A stretch of DNA of 10,026 bases from an uncultured Caulobacteraceae bacterium (GCA_937967425.1 CALBST010000437.1:1-10026); one strand, 5' to 3'; positions 1 through 6,119 are shown, counted from the stretch's first letter. Notes: generated by a model from the letters alone, not told the origin. Made by a program: numbers and translations.

Positions 1-531
1 CGCGGCGACCGCTATCGCGGCTTGCGGGATTGGGATCGCGCGCTCTCGGATTACAATCAGGTGATCCGCATGCGTGGCGATCACCCGGGCGCGTATTACC
101 GGCGAAGCGAAGTTTATCTCGCGCAGGGTCAATATGATCTTGCCATGGCCGACGCCGAGCGCGTGATCAGCATCGTTCCGGATACGCCCGGCGGCTATCG
201 CGTGCGCTGCGAAATCCGAATCGCGCAGAACATCGAACTCGATCTAGCGCGCCAGGACTGCAACCAGGCTCTGGCGATCAACTCAATCGACACCGCAGCG
301 CTCTCGGCGCGCGGCGTGCTCAATCTGCGCGCTGGCCAAAACCGGGAAGCCTGGGCTGATTTCGATGCGGCGATCTTCAACGGCCGCTCGGATGCGCGGA
401 CGCTTTATGGGCGCGGAATTGCCGGTTTGCGTCTGGGGCGGGTGCGCGAGGCGCGCGCCGATATGGCGGCGGCGGAGCGGCTTCAGCCTGAAATTACGGC
501 GACTTTCGCGAGCTACGGCCTCGACCAGTAA
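1..531 (+). CDS. TPR-repeat protein, 5'-truncated
   Basis: The frame is open from the first base of the window and reads through to TAA at 529-531, so the true start lies upstream; a TTG at 22 is only an in-frame codon. About 176 residues are visible. They are made of helical 34-residue repeats with the TPR pattern: W/Y-x-x-A-L-x-D-Y near the start, then Y-Y-R-R-S-E-V-Y-L-A, Y-D-L-A-x-A-D-A-E and a final G-R-V-R-E-A-R-A-D-M unit. Three to four repeats can be counted. TPR arrays are protein-protein interaction scaffolds; no enzymatic domain is visible in this part. No signal peptide can be judged because the N-terminus is missing. The gene is followed by 188 bp before the next gene and shows no strong terminator. 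Partner and role are unknown; the TPR assignment itself is secure. Confidence 0.85.
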   Translation, partial: RGDRYRGLRDWDRALSDYNQVIRMRGDHPGAYYRRSEVYLAQGQYDLAMADAERVISIVPDTPGGYRVRCEIRIAQNIELDLARQDCNQALAINSIDTAALSARGVLNLRAGQNREAWADFDAAIFNGRSDARTLYGRGIAGLRLGRVREARADMAAAERLQPEITATFASYGLDQ

Positions 532-572
532 CACGTTGGGTGTGTGGCGCGAGGGCGCGAACTCGCTTTCGC

Positions 573-601
573 TTGACTCTGCGGTAGCAGAAAGGACTAT
601 G
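573..601 (+). promoter_or_regulatory. Candidate promoter of the cold-shock gene
   Basis: TTGACT at 573-578 resembles a -35 box. It is followed after 17 bp by ACTATG at 596-601, and the overlapping GACTATGC weakly resembles the Caulobacter housekeeping -10 shape. A GANTC methylation site (GACTC, 575-579) overlaps the -35 box. If used, the start would lie near 608 and give a leader of about 110 nt, which fits cold-shock genes. The -10 box is poor, so this is a tentative call. Confidence 0.35.
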
Positions 602-638
602 CGCGCGGACATAGGTCGGGACGATCACGACCCGCGCG
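602..638 (+). promoter_or_regulatory. Possible alternative hairpins in the cold-shock gene leader
   Basis: Two inverted repeats compete for the same bases. CGCGCGG (602-608) can pair with CCGCGCG (632-638), while CGGGACG (617-623) can pair with CGACCCG (628-634) around the loop ATCA with one A-A mismatch. Bases 632-634 belong to both, so the two stems exclude each other. Leaders of cspA-type mRNAs are known to switch structure with temperature; whether this one does is inference. GC-rich sequence makes chance pairing likely. Confidence 0.25.
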
Positions 639-719
639 GCTCGCATCGCGTTGGCTACTCACCCCCATAGTCCAGCCGCGGGTCTATCTCGAGCGCGGCA
701 GTTTTTGAGGAGTGCAGCC

Positions 720-929
720 ATGGCTACCGGCGTGGTGAAATGGTTCAACATGACCAAAGGTTTCGGCTTTATCGCGCCGGATGAGGGCGGGGCCGATGTG
801 TTCGTCCACGTCAGCGCTGTTGAGCGTTCCGGGCTTACCGGCCTGAAGGAAGGCCAAGCCGTCAGCTTCGATGTTGAGAACGACCCGCGGAAGAACAAGC
901 CGTCGGCGGTGAACATCAAACCGGTCTGA
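720..929 (+). CDS. CspA-family cold-shock protein
   Basis: A 69-residue single cold-shock (OB-fold) domain, the usual length for the family. RNP1 is seen as KGFGFI at residues 13-18 and RNP2 as VFVHVSAV at 27-34, with the conserved K7-W8-F9-N10 strand before them. These aromatic and basic residues bind single-stranded RNA and DNA; family members act as RNA chaperones that melt secondary structure and can antiterminate transcription. The ATG at 720 is chosen because GAGGAG lies at 707-712, seven bases upstream; a longer in-frame reading from 651 has no such site and adds residues foreign to the family. It is preceded by a long leader and followed by a strong intrinsic terminator. Which stress induces it cannot be read from the sequence; many alphaproteobacterial Csp proteins are not cold-induced. 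Confidence 0.95.
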   Translation: MATGVVKWFNMTKGFGFIAPDEGGADVFVHVSAVERSGLTGLKEGQAVSFDVENDPRKNKPSAVNIKPV

Positions 930-953
930 CGCGGTTCTAACACTTGAGTTTTC

Positions 954-991
954 AATCGCCGTGCGGTTCACCGTACGGCGATTTTGCTTTT
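954..991 (+). terminator. Rho-independent terminator after the cold-shock gene
   Basis: A 13-bp stem (954-966 with 971-983) containing one G-T wobble closes a TTCA tetraloop and runs into TTTT at 982-985 and another TTTT at 988-991. This is the clearest intrinsic terminator in the window. It ends just before the ribosome-binding site of the next gene, so that gene needs either read-through or its own promoter. Confidence 0.85.
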
Positions 992-1004
992 CCGGAGAAT
1001 GCCC

Positions 1005-2066
1005 ATGACCGCCCCGTTCCGCCTCTATGGCGCGGAGCTTTCGCCATATTCGGTGAAGGTGCGTTCCTACCTCCGCTACAAGGGCCTGGACTTCGAATGG
1101 CGCGCGCGCTCGAACGCGACCCAAGAGGAGTTCCAACGCTATGCGAAGCTGCCGCTGATCCCGGTGCTCGTGGATGCGGAAGAGAACGCGCTGCAGGATT
1201 CAACACCGATCATCGAGCGACTCGAAGCCGAGAACGCGGAGCCATCGATCGTGCCGGAAGAGGCGTCGCTGGCGTTCCTTTCAGCTCTGATCGAGGACTA
1301 TGCCGACGAGTGGCTCAACAAGGCGATGTTCCACTATCGCTGGAGCTATCCGGAAGATCAGGAGAGCGCGGCCAAGCGGATCAGCGACATGATCTTCGAA
1401 GGCGCCGAGAAACCGGAAGGCATCGAAGAGCAGGTGCGCACGCGAATGATCAGCCGCTTATATCATGTCGGCTCTTCGCCCGAGACAGCGCCGCTGATTG
1501 AAGGTTCGTTTACGCGGTTGCTTGGTTTGCTCGACGCCTTGTTGGCCAAGCGGCCGTACCTGTTTGGCGGGCGGCCTTCGCTGGCGGATTTCGGCTTGGC
1601 CGGGCAGCTGGCGCAGTTAAACTCTGATCCGACCCCCGGCGCGTTGCTGCGGGCGCAGGCGCCGAACGTCGTGAAATGGCTGGCGCGCATGGATGCGCCG
1701 AAGGCGGAAGGCGGCTTTGCTTCGTTCGATGAACTGAAAGACGAGCTCGAAGATCTGCTGCGCACGGAAATCGCCGGCGCCTATCTGCTTTGGATGGACG
1801 CGAATGCGCGCGCGGTCGCTGATGATGCGAGCGGAGTGAGCGTCGATATCGGCGGCACGACATTCGTGCAGAAGCCGCAGCGCTACGCGGCGAAGGCGTT
1901 CGGCGAACTGAAGCGCAAACGCGCGGCGGTCGAGGACGAAGCGCTGGCGGCGTTGCTGGCCACGGTGGGCGTTGATGCGCTGCTGGCGGGCGCGCGTGCG
2001 GACGAGGACGCTGGCGAGGATGATGACTCTGGCGACGGAGATGGCGAAGAGGGCGAAGAGGAGTAG
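1005..2066 (+). CDS. Glutathione S-transferase family protein with acidic tail
   Basis: 353 residues, longer than the 200-230 typical of GSTs. The N-terminal thioredoxin-like domain (about 4-80) shows the SPYSVKV motif at 13-19, where S13 or S16 could be the thiol-activating residue. It also has the cis-proline P53 in LIPVLVD and the gamma-glutamyl-binding Q-D-S-T at 64-67. The helical C-terminal domain (about 88-250) carries the N-capping box SLAD at 192-195. Residues 250-330 are a further helical, Lys/Ala/Glu-rich extension, and the last 22 or so are almost all Asp, Glu and Gly. The start at 1005 follows GGAG at 994-997 with good spacing; ATG at 999 is too close to it and TTG at 984 lies inside the terminator. 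Proteins of this family conjugate or reduce substrates with glutathione; the substrate here is unknown and transferase activity is not assured. Confidence 0.85.
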   Translation: MTAPFRLYGAELSPYSVKVRSYLRYKGLDFEWRARSNATQEEFQRYAKLPLIPVLVDAEENALQDSTPIIERLEAENAEPSIVPEEASLAFLSALIEDYADEWLNKAMFHYRWSYPEDQESAAKRISDMIFEGAEKPEGIEEQVRTRMISRLYHVGSSPETAPLIEGSFTRLLGLLDALLAKRPYLFGGRPSLADFGLAGQLAQLNSDPTPGALLRAQAPNVVKWLARMDAPKAEGGFASFDELKDELEDLLRTEIAGAYLLWMDANARAVADDASGVSVDIGGTTFVQKPQRYAAKAFGELKRKRAAVEDEALAALLATVGVDALLAGARADEDAGEDDDSGDGDGEEGEEE

Positions 2067-2085
2067 GTCTCCGGCGCTTGTGCTG

Positions 2086-2211
2086 CCCCGTTAGGGGGAG
2101 CTGTCGTCACGCGCCCGCGTGATGACTGAGGGGATGGCGCTCGTGCTTGCGGGAGATGGCGCTCACCCCTCCGTCATGTGCGACGCAACATGACACCTCC
2201 CCCTGGCGGGG
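2086..2211. repeat. Cloverleaf-shaped intergenic inverted repeat (convergent gene junction)
   Basis: A 126-bp element fills most of the 171 bp between two convergent stop codons. Outer stem: 2086-2100 pairs with 2197-2211 over 15 bp with two wobbles. Inside are three arms: a 10-bp hairpin at 2103-2126 (one wobble, loop GCCC); a central stem of GAGGGG (2128-2133) with CCCCTC (2166-2171); and a hairpin of GTCATGT (2173-2179) with ACATGAC (2188-2194). Only one or two bases link the stems. The central loop holds a 10-bp direct repeat GATGGCGCTC (2133-2142 and 2155-2164). No protein is encoded. The layout resembles dispersed palindromic intergenic repeats of Caulobacter-type genomes, though no GANTC site is inside. 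It may terminate transcription from both sides. Confidence 0.75.
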
Positions 2212-2237
2212 GAAGACGGGTGGTTCTGAAACACAGC

Positions 2238-4250
2238 TTAGGCCCCGCACGCCGCTTTGAAATCGTAGGGCGCTTCGTTCACGCAATCGGGCCAATTGCC
2301 GGTGTCGCGCCAGTAGCGAGATAGGCCGAGGCGCGTGCAGAGCTGAGGAAACTCCGGGTTCATGCGCAGCTGCGCGGTTTCGCCGATGAACAGGAGCGCG
2401 GTTTCGTAGCCGATGTGCGGGCGCGTGGTTTCGAGCGCGCCGGCGCGCCAAGCGTCGGGGTTGTCGAGTGCGTCGCCGAAGATGGCGAGCGCGGGTCCGG
2501 TGAAGCCGAGCACGGAGAGCGCGACGGCGAGATCGAGCGCGGCGGCGGGTTCAGCCTCGGCCATGGCCGCGAAATCGTGGCCGAGTTGCATGAAGGCTTC
2601 GGGCGAGGGCTGCATCATCAGCTGTTGCATGCGTTCGCCAGCTTTGTAGGAGGCGCTGTTCTTCAGGCCCGGAATAAGGCGTGCGCCGTCCTCGCGAAGC
2701 TCTTGCGCGAGCGTGAAATTGCCATCGAGTGCTGCCGTGTTGAGGCGCATGAACCAGACGAAAACGTTGTCGGGATAGCGCTTGGCGGCTTCCTCCAGGA
2801 TGGTGCGGCCGTCGTCCTTCGAGTGCTTGGACCAGACATTGTAACCGTGGAAGGCGGCGAGCATCGGATCGAAGGGATCGCGTTCGAAGGCGCGGGCCTG
2901 TTGGGCGTAGCCTTCGGCGACACGGCCGGTTGAGACAAGGAACTGGCCGTGGCGAAAAAGCAGGTGCGGGCTGTTCGGCTCTGCGGCGAGCGCCTTTTCG
3001 ATCAGCGCTTCGCGTTCGCGCCAGCGCCCGAAAAACTCGCCCTCTAGCGCGGCAAGCACGGCGTATGCTTCGCCCATGCTTGGATCGGCGCCGAGCGCGC
3101 GTTCGGCGGCTTCGCGTGCATCCTCGACGAGGCGTGCGCGATCGGTGCTGGTCAAGCGCAGCGTTTCGAGTTTGGCGGCGGCGAGGGCGGCCCAGGCGCG
3201 GGCGAAGTCGGGCGCTTCGCGGACGATGCGGTCGAGCGCGGCGGCGGCGGCCTGAATACACGGAATAGCGCCGCTGCGCAGAAGTTCGCGGGCTTCGAAG
3301 TAGGAATCTGAAAGCGCGGGGGTGAGCGTCGGCGCGCGGGCGCGTCTTGCTTCACCGAGCGTGACTTCGAGCGCCTTGGCGACTTCGCCCGCGATTTCTT
3401 CTTGCAGCGCGAATGTGTCGCCCAGATCGCGGTCGTAGCGTTCGGACCAGAGGACGACACCAGACTCGGTTTCGGCAAGCGTGGCCGAAACGCGGACGCG
3501 ATCGTCGGTGCGGCGCACGGAGCCGTCGAGGATGTGGGTGGCATTCAGCGCTTTAGCGGCGCGGGGTTTGTCGCGACCGCGGAAGGCGAAGCTTGAGGTC
3601 GAGCCGATGACTTTGAGGCCGGAGAGGCGCGAGACGGCGTAGAGTATTTCTTCCGATACGCCATCAGCAAGCGTGCGCGTGGCGCGATCGCGCGCGGGTG
3701 TGTCGAAGGCGAGCACCGCGAGCGTGGGCGTCGTCGCATGGGCTTTGACCGGCGCTCCGGTCGGATCAAGTGCATAGACGCTGGTGAGCGTGCGCATCTT
3801 TGCCAGCTTGATCTTGCCGCGCGGTTGTAGGCGTGCGGCGAGCGCGGGATCGGCGTTGGTGTAGATGATTTGCGAAACCAGGATCGTGCCGGGCGCGGCT
3901 TCGGCTTGCAGGCGTGCGGCGACGTTGACGCCATGGCCGAGCAGATCGCCGTTGGCGGTTTCGGTAACTTCGCCAAGATGAACGCCGAAGCGGAGTTTTG
4001 CTTGTGTCTCTGTTTCGCAGAGCTCGATCGCGGCGTTTACTGCGTCGCTGGCGCTAGCGAATTCGAGCATGAGCCCATCGCCGGCCGTGTTGAAGATGCG
4101 GCCATTGTGTTTGGCGACAATGCTACTGGCGTGGGCGCGCACGCGGGCGACGTGCGCGAGCGCTTCATTCGCGTCACGCTCCGCAAGCGCGGAGAAGCCG
4201 GCGATATCCACGGATACGATAGCCGCGAGTTTGCGGGGAGCTTCAGCCAT
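2238..4250 (-). CDS. Class III adenylate/guanylate cyclase with TolB-like and TPR domains
   Basis: 670 residues in three parts. Residues 8-160 are a class III nucleotidyl cyclase domain: metal-binding Asp D15 in VDIAGFS and D58 in TAGDGL, and transition-state residues N109 and R113 in VNVAAR. Residues 176-300 match the TolB N-terminal-like domain common behind such cyclases (LAVLAFD, then a DG-SEEI helix and the ILDGSVRR and LWSERYDR motifs). Residues 310-640 are degenerate TPR helices, ending in the LGLSRYWRDTGNWPDC motif typical of this family. No signal peptide or membrane helix is seen, so it is probably cytoplasmic. The substrate-selecting Lys is replaced by N54 while Asp is kept at D102. 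It makes cyclic nucleotide if active; the sensed signal is unknown. The ATG at 4250 has no clear Shine-Dalgarno site, but the domain begins directly after it. It lies 172 bp downstream of the Hsp20 gene on the same strand. Confidence 0.9.
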   Translation of the reverse strand: MAEAPRKLAAIVSVDIAGFSALAERDANEALAHVARVRAHASSIVAKHNGRIFNTAGDGLMLEFASASDAVNAAIELCETETQAKLRFGVHLGEVTETANGDLLGHGVNVAARLQAEAAPGTILVSQIIYTNADPALAARLQPRGKIKLAKMRTLTSVYALDPTGAPVKAHATTPTLAVLAFDTPARDRATRTLADGVSEEILYAVSRLSGLKVIGSTSSFAFRGRDKPRAAKALNATHILDGSVRRTDDRVRVSATLAETESGVVLWSERYDRDLGDTFALQEEIAGEVAKALEVTLGEARRARAPTLTPALSDSYFEARELLRSGAIPCIQAAAAALDRIVREAPDFARAWAALAAAKLETLRLTSTDRARLVEDAREAAERALGADPSMGEAYAVLAALEGEFFGRWREREALIEKALAAEPNSPHLLFRHGQFLVSTGRVAEGYAQQARAFERDPFDPMLAAFHGYNVWSKHSKDDGRTILEEAAKRYPDNVFVWFMRLNTAALDGNFTLAQELREDGARLIPGLKNSASYKAGERMQQLMMQPSPEAFMQLGHDFAAMAEAEPAAALDLAVALSVLGFTGPALAIFGDALDNPDAWRAGALETTRPHIGYETALLFIGETAQLRMNPEFPQLCTRLGLSRYWRDTGNWPDCVNEAPYDFKAACGA

Positions 4251-4301
4251 GGTGGCATTGGCTTAGCACAAAACGGCGGTCTGGCGGCCTAAAAGGCGTG
4301 A

Positions 4302-4342
4302 CCTGCGAAACGGCGCGCGTCTGGGGGAACGCGCGCCGCAGG
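4302..4342 (-). terminator. Second stem-loop between Hsp20 and cyclase genes
   Basis: CGGCGCGCGT (4311-4320) pairs perfectly with ACGCGCGCCG (4329-4338) around an 8-base loop, and CCTG (4302-4305) can extend it by pairing with CAGG (4339-4342) across a bulge. On the minus strand the main stem is followed by only TTT, so it is a weak terminator candidate. It could equally be an element upstream of the cyclase gene. Confidence 0.4.
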
Positions 4343-4366
4343 CCGGTCAGGGGATGTCAGGGAGGT

Positions 4367-4410
4367 GCTCGCCGCGCGGTGCGGGGGGAGGGGATGGCCG
4401 CGCGGCGAGC
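4367..4410 (-). terminator. 13-bp perfect inverted repeat downstream of the Hsp20 gene
   Basis: GCTCGCCGCGCGG (4367-4379) and its exact reverse complement (4398-4410) flank an 18-base purine-rich loop (as read on the plus strand). It begins 12 bp after the Hsp20 stop codon. No T run follows it on the minus strand, so it is not a canonical intrinsic terminator; it may stabilise the 3' end of the Hsp20 message or help termination together with the stem at 4302-4342. Confidence 0.5.
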
Positions 4411-4422
4411 GGAAGCGGGGGA

Positions 4423-4902
4423 TTAAGCCGCTTCTGTTTCGTCGTTAGCCGCGTCCACTACTTTCGGCTTGGGCTTGGACGCGGTTGCAGAGTTGATCTC
4501 GATTTTGCGCGGCTTCAGCAGTTCAGGAAGCTCGCGGACGAGATCGATCGTCAGCAGGCCGTTCTCCAGCTTGGCGCCGGCGACGCGAACGTGGTCAGCG
4601 AGGCCGAAGCGGCGCTCAAAGCTGCGTTCAGCGATGCCGCGATGCAGGAAGTTGCGCTGCTCAGACGGCTTGCGCTGACCAGTGACGAGGAGCGAGTTTT
4701 GCTTGAACTCAATGCTCAGGTCGTCTTCGCCGAAGCCGGCGACGGCCAGTTCAATGCGGAAATTGTCTTCGCCGATCTGTTCGACGTTGAAGGGCGGGTA
4801 ACCAGGCGCAGCGTCGAGGCGCGCAGCTTGGTCCATCAGGCTCGCGATGCGGTCAAAGCCGACAAGCGTGCGATAAAGCGGGTTCAGTTCGTTGGTAGCC
4901 AT
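4423..4902 (-). CDS. Small heat-shock protein, Hsp20/alpha-crystallin family (IbpA-like)
   Basis: 159 residues, normal for the family. An N-terminal arm begins NPLYRTLVGFDRI, as in IbpA-type proteins. The alpha-crystallin domain spans about 37-130: PPFNVEQIGEDNFRIELAVAG opens it and the hallmark A-x-L-E-N-G-L-L sits at 110-117. The C-terminal I-x-I anchor is present as I134-E135-I136, followed by a charged tail. Such proteins are ATP-independent holdases that assemble into oligomers in the cytoplasm and keep unfolding proteins soluble. The ATG at 4902 is fixed by a perfect AGGAGG at 4916-4911, eight bases upstream. A near-consensus RpoH promoter lies about 130 bp upstream, so heat-shock control is strongly suggested. 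All key family motifs are intact and nothing looks broken. Confidence 0.96.
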   Translation of the reverse strand: MATNELNPLYRTLVGFDRIASLMDQAARLDAAPGYPPFNVEQIGEDNFRIELAVAGFGEDDLSIEFKQNSLLVTGQRKPSEQRNFLHRGIAERSFERRFGLADHVRVAGAKLENGLLTIDLVRELPELLKPRKIEINSATASKPKPKVVDAANDETEAA

Positions 4903-4993
4903 CTAAGTGTCCTCCTAAAGCGACAGTCAGGCGCCCCCGGCGGGAGCTTGCTTTGCCGGCTTTCCGTCCCCGAAGGCGGCGGGCTGGCCAGCG

Positions 4994-5018
4994 GTGCGGC
5001 CCCGGCTGGGCGCCGCAC
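4994..5018 (-). promoter_or_regulatory. Stem-loop at the start of the Hsp20 leader
   Basis: On the minus strand GTGCGGC (5018-5012) pairs with GCCGCAC (5000-4994), and after one bulged G the stem continues as CCC/GGG around an AGCC loop, ten pairs in all. It would sit at the very 5' end of the transcript predicted from the heat-shock promoter. A role in message stability is plausible; it is too far from the ribosome-binding site to hide it directly. Confidence 0.35.
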
Positions 5019-5028
5019 AACAGGGCAG

Positions 5029-5054
5029 ATGGGGAGGCCTGCCCAACGTTCAAG
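5029..5054 (-). promoter_or_regulatory. Heat-shock (RpoH/sigma-32) promoter of the Hsp20 gene
   Basis: Read on the minus strand, CTTGAA (5054-5049) is followed after 14 bp by CCCCAT (5034-5029) and then CTG. This matches the sigma-32 consensus CTTGAA-N13-15-CCCCAT at every position I compare. Transcription would start near 5021 and give a leader of roughly 120 nt. A 6-bp inverted repeat (GGGCAG/CTGCCC, 5023-5028 and 5039-5044) brackets the -10 box. Confidence 0.85.
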
Positions 5055-5076
5055 CCCCGTTTCCGGGCGCGGCGTT

Positions 5077-5105
5077 TTGACAATCTTAGGTCTTCGGGCT
5101 TAGCG
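5077..5105 (+). promoter_or_regulatory. Candidate housekeeping promoter of the lipoprotein gene
   Basis: TTGACA at 5077-5082 is a perfect -35 box. TTAGCG at 5100-5105 sits 17 bp later as a weak -10; with the preceding GC it resembles the Caulobacter GCTANAWC type. The start site would fall near 5112, almost at the ATG at 5115, which fits the lack of a Shine-Dalgarno site and suggests a leaderless or near-leaderless message. It is divergent from, and does not overlap, the heat-shock promoter. Confidence 0.4.
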
Positions 5106-5114
5106 CTCAGGCCC

Positions 5115-6014
5115 ATGCTGCTGACCCGCCGCACCGCCGCGCTTGGATTGGGCCCCGCACTGGGGTGGGGTCTCGCCGCCTGCGGGCGCTCGGAGCCGAG
5201 CGGCGCCGACGCGCCGCCGCACGGCTCACTGGCGTGGGCCATTGCCGGGCCGTGGCGCATTGATCCGGAGCGCGATGAATGGCGTCACCCGCTGCAGACC
5301 CTCCTCTTCTGGGGCCTGCAAGGCGACATGACGGTGCTGGAGATTTATCCGGGCCTCGGTTGGTACACCTCGATCCTCGCGCCGTACCTCAACGCCAATG
5401 GCGGGCGGCTGATCTCGGCGAGCTTCGATCCGCGCGACCCTTCAACCGCGCGCCGCGAAGTGCTCGCCGCCTGGGAAGCCCGCTTCACGAATGACCCTGA
5501 TCTATTCGGCGAGATCACACGCGTCTCGGTGAACGCACCGGCGTTGGCGGCGCCGAACAGCGTCGATCTCGTCATCATTGCCAACACGGTTCATACGATG
5601 ATGGCGGAGGGGACGTTCGAGCGCGTGCTCGGCTTGAGCTTCCGCGCGTTGAAGCCGGGCGGGGCGCTCGGCATCGAGCAACATCGCGCAAGCAACACCG
5701 GCGTGCAGGATTCACCGGCGCTGACGGGTTACGTTCAGGAAGCGTTCGTACGCACGGTGACGCAGCAGGCAGGCTTCGAGTTCGTCGCCGCGAGCGATCT
5801 CAACGCCAATGCGCGCGACACGCGCGACCATCCGTTTCATGTCTGGACGCTGCCGCCCGATCTGCGCACCTCGCCGCTCGGGCAGCCCGACGATCCGACG
5901 TTCGACACCTCGCCCTATCAGGCGATCGGAGAAAGTGACCGGATGACGCTGAAATTCCGGAAGCCCAGCAGTGGCGCGCCGGCGTCGCCGCCCGCCAGCA
6001 ACCCAAACCCCTAA
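5115..6014 (+). CDS. Exported lipoprotein with a SAM-methyltransferase-like domain (COG4798 type)
   Basis: 299 residues. The N-terminus is a lipoprotein signal: basic LTRR, a hydrophobic stretch at 7-20, and the lipobox L-A-A-C with lipidated Cys at 23. The mature part has a Rossmann methyltransferase-like fold: R57-H58-P59, motif I VLEIYPGLGWYT at 74-85, an acidic second strand ending near D105, VDLVIIANTVH at 150-160, and FRALKPGGALGIEQH at 176-190. This order and the E-x-x-P-G-x-G-W-Y-T form match predicted methyltransferases of COG4798. The C-terminal 20 or so residues are Pro/Ala/Ser-rich and probably disordered. The start at 5115 is chosen because the signal peptide starts there; the longer upstream reading from 4953 is proline/arginine-rich and crosses the Hsp20 promoter region. 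Whether it binds SAM outside the cytoplasm is unknown. No terminator with a T run follows it. Confidence 0.85.
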   Translation: MLLTRRTAALGLGPALGWGLAACGRSEPSGADAPPHGSLAWAIAGPWRIDPERDEWRHPLQTLLFWGLQGDMTVLEIYPGLGWYTSILAPYLNANGGRLISASFDPRDPSTARREVLAAWEARFTNDPDLFGEITRVSVNAPALAAPNSVDLVIIANTVHTMMAEGTFERVLGLSFRALKPGGALGIEQHRASNTGVQDSPALTGYVQEAFVRTVTQQAGFEFVAASDLNANARDTRDHPFHVWTLPPDLRTSPLGQPDDPTFDTSPYQAIGESDRMTLKFRKPSSGAPASPPASNPNP

Positions 6015-6054
6015 ATTCAGTATGTCAGCGAGCTTGACGCTGCCGTCACTCTTG

Positions 6055-6069
6055 CGGCGGCGGCGGCGG
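6055..6069 (+). repeat. (CGG)5 trinucleotide repeat in the intergenic gap
   Basis: Five perfect CGG units, continued by TGGTGG, lie in the 105-bp gap before the SCP2 gene. It may simply reflect base composition. No convincing promoter was found in this gap, although TTGACGC occurs just upstream. Confidence 0.55.
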
Positions 6070-6119
6070 TGGTGTGTAAGGTGGCCCCGAAGGCCAGCTA
6101 AGGTCCGGAGGAAAAAGCC

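Noticed and set aside
549..569. Terminator for the TPR gene
   Set aside because: GCGAG and CTCGC give only a 5-bp stem with an 8-base loop and three T residues, too weak in this GC-rich sequence.
4903..4957. ROSE-type RNA thermometer in front of the Hsp20 gene
   Set aside because: The SD can pair with CTCC at 4943-4946 for only four bases and AAAGC/GCTTT flanks it, but no proper U(U/C)GCU hairpin facing the AGGAGG could be drawn. A thermometer cannot be claimed without folding calculations.
4354..5103. A 249-codon plus-strand open frame over the Hsp20 gene and its promoter
   Set aside because: It is antisense to an intact Hsp20 gene with perfect ribosome-binding site and promoter; no domain is recognisable.
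6026..6042. Terminator after the lipoprotein gene
   Set aside because: CAGCG/CGCTG is a 5-bp stem with no T run; no better hairpin was found in the gap.
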